Shown: piece after piece, positions 1 to 7,900 of the stretch
Layout: the number at the start of each line of letters is the position of its first letter
Numbering within the stretch: the stretch's first letter is position 1
DNA from: Salaquimonas sp.
GTDB lineage: Bacteria > Pseudomonadota > Alphaproteobacteria > Rhizobiales > Rhizobiaceae
Direction of reading: 5' to 3'
Assembly: GCA_022340185.1 (NCBI GenBank)
Contig: JAJDOK010000131.1
Span: 1-32,655, forward strand
DNA: 32,655 nt
Notes under the pieces: generated by a model
Database searches by the model: none
Told to the model about the DNA's origin: nothing
The model's input: the letters and a program-made list of their open reading frames with translations, nothing else
Made by a program: the position numbers and the translations under genes

Positions 1-138
1 TCCGGCTTCAACGGCACGCTGAAAAACATCTCCATGGCCGGCCATGAAGAGATCACCCACACCACGATCGAGAAGAATGTGAAGCTGCAGAACGAAGTGA
101 TCGGCCGGATCATGTCGATGACGAAAAAGAAGCGCTGA
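1..138 (+). CDS. 3' end of an unidentified gene (partial)
   Basis: Reading from base 1 in frame 1 gives 45 codons ending in TGA at 136-138, followed by a good terminator, so this is the true 3' end of a plus-strand gene whose start lies outside the window. The visible tail is hydrophilic and ends in a basic run (MSMTKKKR). I do not recognise a family from this fragment and make no functional claim. It converges with the minus-strand cyclase gene that ends at 201. Confidence 0.6.
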   Translation, partial: SGFNGTLKNISMAGHEEITHTTIEKNVKLQNEVIGRIMSMTKKKR

Positions 139-170
139 GGCTTCCCTTCGGTATTACCGCCGAATCGAAT

Positions 171-201
171 GGCGCGGGTTTGTAAAAGCCCGCGCCTTTT
201 T
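171..201 (+). terminator. Rho-independent terminator of the gene ending at 138
   Basis: An 8-bp GC stem (GGCGCGGG at 171-178 with CCCGCGCC at 189-196) is followed by a run of T at 197-201. On the plus strand this is a classic intrinsic terminator 33 bases after the stop codon. On the minus strand the hairpin sits just past the cyclase stop codon but has no T run, so it probably serves mainly the plus-strand gene. Confidence 0.8.
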
Positions 202-1853
202 CATTTCTTCTCCGCTGATCTCGCCCTGACCGCCTTCTGGGCGGCGGCCAGCGCGGCCTCGATCTTTTCGGCCTCCCTTGCGTCGAGTTCGCTCAGATTG
301 ACGTAGAGCCGCAGGCTGTCGCTGCTTTCCTCGTAGACATCGCCCTCGCGCCTGCCGCCTGCGATCTGTGCGGGATCGACGGCGTAGGGAACGACTTCCC
401 GGCTGATACCTTTCAGCGTGATTGGCTGCATGGCCCTGGCCCTGATCTTTTCGCGCACCAGCGCATAGGTCTCGTAGCTCATCACGATACCGCCCGGTTC
501 GGCGATCGATTCCAGCCGCGCCGCCAGATTGGCCTCCGCACCGATGATCGTGTAATCCATGCGGTCGGCGCTGCCGAAATTGCCGACATTGCAATAGCCG
601 GTATTGATGCCGATGCGCGCCATGAACGGGTTCTCGATGCCCCGCCGCTGCCACTCGTGGCCGAGTTCGGCCAGCCGGCGCTGCATGGCGATCGCCATCT
701 CGACGCAGGCGAGCGCATCCTCCTTCGCCCCCTTCGTCTCCGGATCGCCGAAAAAGGCCAGAATCGCGTCACCAATGAACTTGTCGACGGTGGCACCATG
801 TTCATGCGCGATCTCCGCCATCTCGGTGAAATATTCGTTGAGCAGCGCGGTGAGTTCCTCCGGCTGCAGGCGCTCCGTCGTCCGCGTGAAGTCCTTGATG
901 TCGGAAAAGAAGATCGTCAGCTTCTTGCGTTCCGTCGAGATGACGGCGTCGCGCTCGCCCGAGAAGATCGACCTGTAGACCTGCGGCGACAGATATTTCG
1001 AGATCTTCATCGAAACCGTCGCCAGGAAGGAATTGGTTTCCTCCAGTTCAGCGTTCATGCCGAAGAACTGCAGCGCCTGGCGCCATTGCATGACGGCGAA
1101 GGTCATTCCCGCGATCCCCGCCAGCACCAGATAGGCGAGCAGGTATTTGAAAGAGAACAGATTGGCGGCGATCGGCTGGTCGATGGTGATCGACTGGATG
1201 CCGCGTATGTCGCCCACCTGCCAGTCCGTCTTCGGACTGTCGGGATGGGTGTTGTGACACGAAACGCAGGACGATCCCATGACCACCGGCACCGCCATGT
1301 TCACCTCACGCTGGAATACCGAACCGTTCGTCTCGACAATGCTGTCGGACGGCGAACCGGAATAGCGAAAGGCCTTGAGCGCCCGCTCTTCGAAACCGGT
1401 CAGCTTGTGCGGCGCCCGGTTCCTGAACGGGTAGTCGGAGACGAAACGGTATTTGATGCCCTGGGTCCGCTTGCCGATCACGTCACCCAGTTCGATCGAC
1501 AGCGTGGCGGGAATCGGAATACCGCCGGTGATGTCGTGATATTTGTCGGTCGGCGTCGCCTTGCCGCCCGAATCCTGCACCCGGCCGATGACATTGGTTG
1601 CGTAATAGGCCCGGATGTCGGAGATGACCGCATTGAGGTCGCTCGCCTGATGCCTGAGTGACTCGTTCGTCAAATTCCTCAGATCGAGCCAGACGGCGAC
1701 CGGCAGCGCGACCAGTGCCAGCGTGACGATGGCGAAGAACCAGCCTGGCTGCTCCATGAAACGCCGGCCCATCCGGTCGAAAAAACCGGAGAATCGTCTG
1801 CGTGATCGCCCTGTCGCTCCCGTACCGCTATCAGCGTTGCCTTCTTCCGCCAT
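201..1853 (-). CDS. Class III adenylate cyclase with periplasmic c-type heme sensor domain
   Basis: Makes cAMP from ATP at the cytoplasmic face of the inner membrane, apparently under control of a periplasmic sensor. From the ATG at 1853 (GAGGCGAGG just upstream; the frame extends further up but without a better site) the protein has 550 residues. A membrane helix at about 38-57 and a second at about 235-257 enclose a 175-residue periplasmic domain with a CVSCH heme-attachment motif at 196-200, resembling the DUF3365/Tll0287-like sensors. The cyclase domain follows from about 310. It has metal-binding Asp318 and Asp362, Lys358 and Thr435 at the purine-specificity positions (the class IIIb pattern), and Asn442/Arg446 for the transition state, so it should be active. 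Signal (redox, NO or another ligand of the heme) is inference. It diverges from the ACP/ketosynthase cluster. Confidence 0.88.
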   Translation of the reverse strand: MAEEGNADSGTGATGRSRRRFSGFFDRMGRRFMEQPGWFFAIVTLALVALPVAVWLDLRNLTNESLRHQASDLNAVISDIRAYYATNVIGRVQDSGGKATPTDKYHDITGGIPIPATLSIELGDVIGKRTQGIKYRFVSDYPFRNRAPHKLTGFEERALKAFRYSGSPSDSIVETNGSVFQREVNMAVPVVMGSSCVSCHNTHPDSPKTDWQVGDIRGIQSITIDQPIAANLFSFKYLLAYLVLAGIAGMTFAVMQWRQALQFFGMNAELEETNSFLATVSMKISKYLSPQVYRSIFSGERDAVISTERKKLTIFFSDIKDFTRTTERLQPEELTALLNEYFTEMAEIAHEHGATVDKFIGDAILAFFGDPETKGAKEDALACVEMAIAMQRRLAELGHEWQRRGIENPFMARIGINTGYCNVGNFGSADRMDYTIIGAEANLAARLESIAEPGGIVMSYETYALVREKIRARAMQPITLKGISREVVPYAVDPAQIAGGRREGDVYEESSDSLRLYVNLSELDAREAEKIEAALAAAQKAVRARSAEKK

Positions 1854-2007
1854 TGTGCCTCGCCTCTCTTCCCCGTCAGGCACACAATAGCCGCTGGAGC
1901 AATTCAAGGAAAAGTGGAAACCGGATTTCCGTCCGCAATTGCGCAGCAAAGAAGAACATGCCGGAGACCGATCGTTCAAATGCCATCGATTGCCCTAAAG
2001 GAATTTC

Positions 2008-2023
2008 GGTGATTCCGATCACA
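2008..2023. promoter_or_regulatory. CRP-type palindrome in the divergent cyclase/ACP-cluster promoter region
   Basis: GGTGAT-TCCG-ATCACA differs from the enterobacterial CRP core TGTGAT-N4-ATCACA at one base; the inner GTGAT/ATCAC arms are perfect inverted repeats. It lies 45 bases before the ATG at 2069 and 154 bases before the divergent cyclase start. A CRP/FNR-family regulator is a natural candidate given the two cAMP-producing enzymes on either side. It does not fit the published Sinorhizobium Clr consensus exactly, so which family member binds is open. Confidence 0.45.
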
Positions 2024-2068
2024 TCTTGTGTTATCGTTCTCTCACGGGGTCTTAGGAGTATGGCTAAG

Positions 2069-2992
2069 ATGGCGGCGGAACAGTCCACACCCCTCCTGTA
2101 TGCAATTTGTCCGAGCGGACAGTCTCTCAAATATGTGCTGGCAGATCCTGACCAGGTACGAACGGCCGAGATAATCCAGTTGCTCCTTGACCGGGGCGTG
2201 GATATCGAAGACCTCGAGTACACCGCATTTTCACGCAACAGGAACCCGTTTGGCTCGATTGAGTTCGAAGACCTATCGCCACCCACGCTGATACCGGATG
2301 TTCCGTCGATACCGCTTCAAAAAAATCCTCGTCCGGAAAACTCGCCCATTCAGGTAAATGCGTCGAGATTGTTGAGCGATTTCATCAAGGACAAGAGTTT
2401 CTCGTTTTTCATGAAATGGCGGAATCACGGGTTCATCGACGTGATCAACAACTACGTCGTACCACAGATGGAACACCCGGATATCGACGATCTGTGGTTT
2501 CCGGGAGGGACCAGGAATCCTGACTATCTGGATATCGTTGAAGGCAGGGTCAGGATTTCCTACGGACTTCAATGGGTTTACGAGGACAGTTTCGGTCTGA
2601 AGCCGGGCTCGGATTCCGGCGATATGTTGCTGGCCCGAAAATATGGCCTTTCTTCACATCAGCAGAAAACGCTTTCGGCATCGATCGGATGCTCATTGTC
2701 GACACTGAGCCACGGCCTGAGCAACATTTTCAAAAAGGAAATTATAGTCCACGGCGAGCATATCGATCAGTTTCGGTACAATTTGAAAAAGAATTCCGGC
2801 AGCGGAAATTTCCATTTTTGGTCGCTTGCCCAGACATTCGGCGTTGAAAGACTTGTCGACAACGATCAGTGGCGCGCCATCGAAGGCTACACAATTCCGG
2901 TCTTCTCCAAAGCGATAGCAATTGACCTTGTCGATGGGATGAGCGGGATCACGATGCCCTTCGGTAGCCTGCCGCAAATGGTGGCATCATAG
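2069..2992 (+). CDS. Hypothetical protein, first gene of the ACP/ketosynthase/cyclase cluster
   Basis: I do not recognise this 307-residue protein. The start at 2069 is chosen because AGGAG at 2053-2057 is 11 bases upstream; an ATG at 2060 is in frame but only 2 bases from that site. No signal peptide or membrane helix is evident. The N-terminal 60 residues contain a DPDQVRTAEIIQLLLDRGVD segment, followed by a proline-rich stretch (about 75-100), then a mixed aromatic-rich region with many Trp, Tyr and Phe, and a C-terminal segment rich in Ser and Gly. There is no obvious catalytic motif. It is 48 bases upstream of the ACP gene on the same strand, so it is probably co-transcribed and works with the acyl carrier system. 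Function unknown. Confidence 0.7.
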   Translation: MAAEQSTPLLYAICPSGQSLKYVLADPDQVRTAEIIQLLLDRGVDIEDLEYTAFSRNRNPFGSIEFEDLSPPTLIPDVPSIPLQKNPRPENSPIQVNASRLLSDFIKDKSFSFFMKWRNHGFIDVINNYVVPQMEHPDIDDLWFPGGTRNPDYLDIVEGRVRISYGLQWVYEDSFGLKPGSDSGDMLLARKYGLSSHQQKTLSASIGCSLSTLSHGLSNIFKKEIIVHGEHIDQFRYNLKKNSGSGNFHFWSLAQTFGVERLVDNDQWRAIEGYTIPVFSKAIAIDLVDGMSGITMPFGSLPQMVAS

Positions 2993-3040
2993 GTACCCAT
3001 GTCACTCGAATAGCATTGATACCATTCACAGGTCGTATCA

Positions 3041-3298
3041 ATGACAGGTCATGAGCAAATAGCCGACATCCTTCGGACGGCCCTCATCGAGAACCAGATT
3101 GCCCTGCCATCGGACCTGGATTTTGCGATCAGCGAGATCAAGCTGTCGGATATCGATCTGGATTCGATATCGCTTGTTTATGTCGTGATGGCATTCGAAA
3201 CCCGGCTGTCGATCGACGATCTCAATTTGGAAATCGACGAGACGACGAAAATCCGGGATTTGTATTCCCAGATTTATCAGGCCGCGAACCGGACATGA
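3041..3298 (+). CDS. Acyl carrier protein, specialised
   Basis: An 85-residue acidic protein of ACP length. The phosphopantetheine attachment motif reads DSI with Ser42, inside LSDIDLDSISLVYVVMAFE, at the normal start of helix II. It should carry an acyl chain as a thioester for the ketosynthase encoded immediately after it. Its stop codon overlaps the next start as ATGA at 3295-3298, which implies translational coupling and a 1:1 partnership. The sequence differs from housekeeping AcpP (DSLDTVE) and is nearer in spirit to dedicated carriers such as NodF or polyketide ACPs. Only a weak AGG precedes the ATG. Confidence 0.88.
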   Translation: MTGHEQIADILRTALIENQIALPSDLDFAISEIKLSDIDLDSISLVYVVMAFETRLSIDDLNLEIDETTKIRDLYSQIYQAANRT

Positions 3299-4533
3299 CA
3301 TACGAAGTTGCAGTAACCGGCGTCGGCCTCGTGTCCAGCCTCGGCAATTCCTACCCGGACGTGATCCAAAAGTTGATGTCGGGCTGCAGTGGAATAAGCG
3401 CGGTTCCACATTGGGTGGAATTCGGTGTCGACAGCCTCGTGGCGGGGACAGTGAGTGCCGACCTCGATGATCTGGACCTCGACTATTCGAAGGCGCGGAT
3501 TGGACGCGTCATCAATGGTCCCGTACTCTACAATCTCTATGCCGCGAAGAAGGCCTGTGACGATGCGGGTCTCGGCAAGGAAGATTTCCGAAGCAGCAGG
3601 GTAATCTGCATCGTCGGCAGCAGTACCCTCAATGTCTCGGAGATATTCAAGGACCACGAGAGGTTTTTTCGCGAGCGCGGCTATGTGCGCCACCCGCACG
3701 CCATCTTCAACTACATGGGCAGCACCTCCACGGCGGTGATCTCCAGCATACTCGGAATAACGGGTGCAAATTTCGCCATCACCAGTGCTTGCGCAGGATC
3801 CTCCCATTCCATCGGTATCGGATTCCAACTGGTAAGGAACGGGTTCGCGGACTGCGCTATTGTCGGCGGGGGAGACGAGGTCAACGAACTGGTCGGAATG
3901 TCGTTCCAGGCGCTCAGAACTGCGCTGTCGACCAGTTACAATGAACAACCGGCAAAAGCCTCCAGACCCTTCGATGCCGAGCGCGACGGCATGGTCCTCA
4001 GCGGCGGGTCCGGCATCATCGTGCTCGAGAGACGGGCGCACGCAAAGGCGAGAAAAGCCAGGATCAGAGGATATCTGGTCGGCTACGGTGCCAGCGGTGA
4101 CGCATTCGATCTTTTCAGGCCACTCCCGGACGGATCCCAAGCGGCAAGGTGCATGCAGGCCGCCATCGAAGATGCCAGGCTGTCAATCGACGATATCGGC
4201 TATATCAACGCGCACGCCACCTCCACGATACATGGCGACCGATCAGAGGTGAGAGCCATTCGTCAGGTATTCGGCAATCGAATTCCACCTGTTTCATCGA
4301 CCAAGGCGATGACCGGACACTCGAATGGCGCCTGCGGCGCGCATGAAGCCATTTTCTCGCTGGCGGCACTGGAGAAGCAAACGGCGCCGCCTTCGATTAA
4401 TCTGGATCGTGTCGATCCGGAGTTTGAGGACGTGCCCTTCGCAAGGGATGGGCGGGCCTTTCGCAAGAAATATGTAATGTCGAACAGCTTCGGATTTGGC
4501 GGATCCAATGCCACGCTTGTTTTTGGAATGTGA
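3295..4533 (+). CDS. Beta-ketoacyl-ACP synthase, FabF/NodE-like
   Basis: Condenses an acyl chain with malonyl-ACP, adding two carbons. The 412-residue length matches KAS II. The thiolase-fold catalytic set is intact: nucleophile Cys166 in TSACAGSS, His307 in NAHATST, Lys337 in SSTKAMTGH and His342, with the C-terminal glycine-rich SFGFGGSNAT loop. It is not the chain-length-factor type, because Cys is present. The gene starts inside the stop codon of the ACP gene. No ketoreductase, dehydratase, acyltransferase or thioesterase is seen nearby, so the pair must borrow from general fatty acid synthesis or make a beta-keto product for another enzyme. The pair resembles NodF/NodE in arrangement, but no other nod gene is present. 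Substrate unknown. Confidence 0.92.
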   Translation: MTYEVAVTGVGLVSSLGNSYPDVIQKLMSGCSGISAVPHWVEFGVDSLVAGTVSADLDDLDLDYSKARIGRVINGPVLYNLYAAKKACDDAGLGKEDFRSSRVICIVGSSTLNVSEIFKDHERFFRERGYVRHPHAIFNYMGSTSTAVISSILGITGANFAITSACAGSSHSIGIGFQLVRNGFADCAIVGGGDEVNELVGMSFQALRTALSTSYNEQPAKASRPFDAERDGMVLSGGSGIIVLERRAHAKARKARIRGYLVGYGASGDAFDLFRPLPDGSQAARCMQAAIEDARLSIDDIGYINAHATSTIHGDRSEVRAIRQVFGNRIPPVSSTKAMTGHSNGACGAHEAIFSLAALEKQTAPPSINLDRVDPEFEDVPFARDGRAFRKKYVMSNSFGFGGSNATLVFGM

Positions 4534-4632
4534 AGTAATTTTTGTAGTAAGTTCAATAGCTTGCCTCTTCAGCCAGGCTTTGCCCTCCATTATTGCTCAT
4601 TGCAACCCTACCGCCGATAGTGGAGATGCCTT

Positions 4633-5874
4633 GTGACGTCTGGAAAAACACTATTCAGCAAGCATTTGACCTATGTTGTCACCAACATAGTGGCGCTATT
4701 GTTTATCGCGATCAGCGCCGTCAGTATTAAATATACTGACCCACCAATTCTTGGCCTTTTTCATTTTTGCGTATGTGTTATTGCAATTTTATACATATTT
4801 TTAAGTACATTTTTTTCAATAACTATTGCCTATGTTTCATGTATGATTCTATATGTTCCATTGTTTACATTTAACTGCCTGATCATAGGAGATAAGCACG
4901 GCTACCTCACATACAGCTATATATTCCTTCTCGGATCCGTTATTACGATCAGGGAGAAATACGCGCCTATATTGGTAGCGGTATTCGTCGCGACATTGTC
5001 CATCATATTCGCCTTCCAGGGAAACCTGCCGTTCTTTCCTGAAACCAAATTGTCGTTTTTCGCTGATCCTTTCGTCAAACTGTTCAATTACAGGCCACTT
5101 GATCCGAATATTTCAATTTTCGATTACGACTCGGCCACGCCCATTACGACATGGATGTTCAATAATTACCTGGTCGTTGGCATTGCCATATTCACGACAC
5201 TGCTCGCCTACAAGATTCAGCTCAGAAATGCGCGTGAGGAAATATATTCGCTCCTGACGAACATGCTTCCGCCATCGATTGTCGCTCGCATGAGCGCACG
5301 AACGCATCCCGACGAGATCATCGCTGACGGGCATGACGACGTATCGCTGCTGATGGCGGATCTGGTCGGTTCGACCTCTCTGTCGGTAAGGCTGACGCCG
5401 CAGGAACTGGTCTCGACGCTGAACAGGATTTTCGCGGAGTTCGACGACATCGTCGACAAATACGGCCTGGAGAAAATCAAGACCATGGGCGACGGCTACT
5501 TTGTCGCCGGAGGCGCTCCCGACTTTAGAGAAGACCATCTGGAAAATATGATCGATTGCGCGATAGCCATGCGCAAGGCTCTGGGAGAGCTTGTTTCCAG
5601 TGGCACCATTCCGAAAATCGAACTGCGCATCGGCATCCATGCCGGTCAGGTCGTTGCAGGTGTGATCGGCAAAAGGAAATTCGCCTATGACCTCTGGGGG
5701 TACGCCGTGAACCTGGCCTCAAGGATGGAGCACACCGGCATCAGTGGAGAGATCCAGGTATCGGAAGAAGTCTGTAAGAGAATGATCGGGAAATATAGGT
5801 TTCTCGAGCGGGGCTATGTCGAGGTCGGCAAGGATGACAGGGTGAAAGCCTACATCCTGATTGTCGAGAACTAG
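4633..5874 (+). CDS. Membrane-anchored class III adenylate cyclase
   Basis: Produces cAMP. It starts at GTG 4633, with GGAG at 4622-4625 seven bases upstream; 413 residues. Hydrophobic segments fill residues about 12-130 and 178-195, likely five or six helices, then a linker (LRNAREEIYSLLTNMLPPSIVARM, split here only by description) leads into the cyclase domain from about 235. Metal ligands Asp243 and Asp287, adenine-specifying Lys283 and Asp353, and Asn360/Arg364 all sit at canonical spacing, as in the Rv1625c-type (class IIIa-like) enzymes. The gene is 99 bases after the ketosynthase gene on the same strand. Base composition is odd: 4741-4800 is 18/60 GC and 4801-4860 is 15/60, while the catalytic half (5401-5460) is 32/60. 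Adenylate rather than guanylate activity is inferred from the Lys/Asp pair. Confidence 0.92.
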   Translation: MTSGKTLFSKHLTYVVTNIVALLFIAISAVSIKYTDPPILGLFHFCVCVIAILYIFLSTFFSITIAYVSCMILYVPLFTFNCLIIGDKHGYLTYSYIFLLGSVITIREKYAPILVAVFVATLSIIFAFQGNLPFFPETKLSFFADPFVKLFNYRPLDPNISIFDYDSATPITTWMFNNYLVVGIAIFTTLLAYKIQLRNAREEIYSLLTNMLPPSIVARMSARTHPDEIIADGHDDVSLLMADLVGSTSLSVRLTPQELVSTLNRIFAEFDDIVDKYGLEKIKTMGDGYFVAGGAPDFREDHLENMIDCAIAMRKALGELVSSGTIPKIELRIGIHAGQVVAGVIGKRKFAYDLWGYAVNLASRMEHTGISGEIQVSEEVCKRMIGKYRFLERGYVEVGKDDRVKAYILIVEN

Positions 5875-5957
5875 GTTTGGCTTCGCCCAACGACTGCGTG
5901 ACGTTCCGGCGATTGCGGAATTCCGGCCAAGAAACGAGTGATCCCGAGAGACTGGAA

Positions 5958-6032
<75 letters not shown>

Positions 6033-6172
6033 TCAAGAAGAGGAATTCGGGAATGGCGCCGATTGGAATTCAGGTGCGAACTCAGGCCCGGGCCACGAAC
6101 CGGCGATAGACCACAATCGCGCGCCGCTCGTCAACCGCTTTTGTCGTTGCTCCAGAGGCCTGGCAAGCGGTT

Positions 6173-6535
6173 TCAGGCGGCCGCGAGCATCTTTTCGACC
6201 TCGTCGACGAGATCGCGCAGATGAAAGGGCTTGGAAAGCACCTTGGCGTCCTTCGGCGCGTTGGAATCGGGATTGAGCGCAACGGCGGCAAAGCCGGTGA
6301 TGAACATGACCTTCAGATCCGGATCGATCTCGGTCGCCCGGCGCGCCAGTTCGATGCCGTCCATTTCCGGCATCACGATATCGGTCAGCAGCAGCGAAAA
6401 CGGTTCCTCGCGCAGCCGGTCATAGGCGCTGGCGCCATTGTCGAAGGCGACAACCGAATAGCCGGCCTTCGCCAGCGCCTTTTCCAGAAAACGGCGCATG
6501 TCGTTGTCGTCTTCGGCAAGCAGGATTTTTTTCAT
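6173..6535 (-). CDS. cpdR: Single-domain response regulator CpdR
   Basis: CpdR is a receiver-only regulator that, when unphosphorylated, delivers substrates to the ClpXP protease and so controls CtrA and cell-cycle progress; it receives phosphate from the CckA-ChpT relay. From the ATG at 6535 (GGAG seven bases upstream) the protein has 120 residues and no output domain. The acidic pocket Asp9/Asp10, phosphoacceptor Asp52 in LLLTDIVMPEMDG, Thr80 and Lys102 in SKPF are all present. The run MDGIELARRATEIDPDLK and the FAAVALNP segment are characteristic of the rhizobial/Caulobacter CpdR group. A TTG-initiated extension to 6547 is possible but less likely. Confidence 0.93.
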   Translation of the reverse strand: MKKILLAEDDNDMRRFLEKALAKAGYSVVAFDNGASAYDRLREEPFSLLLTDIVMPEMDGIELARRATEIDPDLKVMFITGFAAVALNPDSNAPKDAKVLSKPFHLRDLVDEVEKMLAAA

Positions 6536-6749
6536 CCCACGCTCCAAGTCCCGTCCCGGTGAGACCCTAATCTAAGCCACAAACAGGGTAAACACTTGGT
6601 GAAAACCCACCATTGCGGCGGAAATGCGCCAGCCGCGGGCTTCCGTCAAGATGGACAGGTCGCATGCAAGCTGCCAGATTGGCATGAATGCCGCGTTATC
6701 CTGCGCGCCGGCTTGCCGGCCCGCTATCCATGTTCGAAGAAAGGACGCA

Positions 6750-7655
6750 ATGGCCAACGCTGAAGACCGGTTGCGGCAGGCGGAACCCGCTCCGCCCTAT
6801 ACGCTGCTTGAGCCCCCCGGCCAGACCGTACCCTTTGTCTTCAACGCGCCGCATTCGGGACGCGTCTATCCGCCCGAATTCCTTGCTGCCACCCGGCTCG
6901 ACCCGCATGCCATCCGCAAATCCGAGGACTTCCTCGTCGACTGCATTTTCAGCCCGGTTATCGATCTGGGTGCGCCCATGCTGGTCGCCAATTTTCCCCG
7001 CGCCTATCTCGACGTCAATCGCGAGCCCTACGAACTCGACCCGAAAATGTTCGACGGTCCGTTGCCGCCCTTTGCCAACACCCGTTCGCTCAGGGTCGCC
7101 GGCGGGTTGGGCACCATCGCGCGGATCGTTTCCGAAACCGAGCTGATCTATGCCGGCCGTCTCGACGTCAACGAGGCGATGGCGCGCATAGAAAAACTCT
7201 ACAAGCCCTACCATGCCGCGTTGCGCCATTTGTTGGCGCGCACCCATGTCGCCTTTGGCCACGCCGTCCTGGTCGACTGCCACTCGATGCCGTCGACGCG
7301 TGACGGCGCGCTGCGCCGCGCGCGGCCCGATTTCATCCTCGGTGACCGCTACGGCACGAGCTGCGCCCAGCAAGTCGTCTGGGCCGCCTTCGAGTTCCTC
7401 GGCGAACTCGGCTACGATGTGGAGATCAACAAGCCCTATGCCGGCGGCTTCATTACCGAGCACTATGGTCGACCCGACAATGGCATCCATGCCCTGCAGA
7501 TCGAGATCAATCGCGGCCTTTACATGAACGAGACCACATTGGAGCCGAACGCCAATTACGACCGGCTGGTCGAGGATATCACCGCCTTCGCCGCCCGTTT
7601 CGTGTCGATCCCCTCCTACGGGCTTTCCGGCAGCCAGCCGCTCGCCGCCGAATAG
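6750..7655 (+). CDS. N-formylglutamate amidohydrolase family protein
   Basis: Member of the FGase (PF05013) zinc amidohydrolases, which cleave N-formylglutamate to glutamate and formate in histidine breakdown; many rhizobial relatives lie outside hut operons and their substrate is unproven. The start at 6750 (AAGGA at 6741-6745) gives 301 residues; the frame extends upstream without a ribosome site. Motifs seen: FNAPHSGRVYP at 31-41 with a likely metal-binding His35, DVNREPYELDP, VDCHSMPS with another likely ligand His, and the C-terminal ALQIEINRGLYMNE. No other hut gene is near; neighbours are divergent cpdR and the small RNA. Confidence 0.85.
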   Translation: MANAEDRLRQAEPAPPYTLLEPPGQTVPFVFNAPHSGRVYPPEFLAATRLDPHAIRKSEDFLVDCIFSPVIDLGAPMLVANFPRAYLDVNREPYELDPKMFDGPLPPFANTRSLRVAGGLGTIARIVSETELIYAGRLDVNEAMARIEKLYKPYHAALRHLLARTHVAFGHAVLVDCHSMPSTRDGALRRARPDFILGDRYGTSCAQQVVWAAFEFLGELGYDVEINKPYAGGFITEHYGRPDNGIHALQIEINRGLYMNETTLEPNANYDRLVEDITAFAARFVSIPSYGLSGSQPLAAE

Positions 7656-7700
7656 GCGCCAGGCCGGCTCGAGCGGAACAGTATTTCAATGATCCGGGAC

Positions 7701-7780
7701 AAAAAAAGACCGCACATGAAGTGCGGTCAAAGTCTGGGAGGAAACGCCCAAGGAGGGCTGCGATATTCGCATATCGCACT
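7701..7780 (-). ncRNA. mmgR: suhB/MmgR-family small RNA
   Basis: On the minus strand an approximately 80-base transcript can be drawn. It opens with a hairpin (GCGATAT/ATATCGC, 7760-7777), then a single-stranded pyrimidine-rich middle with the conserved TTTCCTCCC, and ends in a terminator hairpin GACCGCAC/GTGCGGTC (7708-7728) followed by seven T (7707-7701). Structure, size, the CCTCC motif and position divergent from an inositol-monophosphatase-family gene match the Rfam suhB RNA (alpha-r8; MmgR of Sinorhizobium meliloti, about 77 nt, linked there to polyhydroxybutyrate and nitrogen status). A likely promoter has CTTGCT at 7808-7813 and TATATG at 7787-7792, spacing 15. The 5' end is estimated. 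Confidence 0.85.
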
Positions 7781-7900
7781 GCACAACATATATTGCGCTG
7801 CAATAAAAGCAAGCTACTTTGCATACATGACAAAATCCTGTGCAAAAAATGGGTAGTGCGTGATTTATATGCAACAGCAATTTTCGCTAAGGACTGACCG

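Noticed and set aside
3041..4533. Assignment of the ACP/ketosynthase pair as nodF/nodE
   Set aside because: The arrangement and sizes are similar, but no nodABC, nodD or nod box was seen and the neighbours are a cyclase and an unknown protein.
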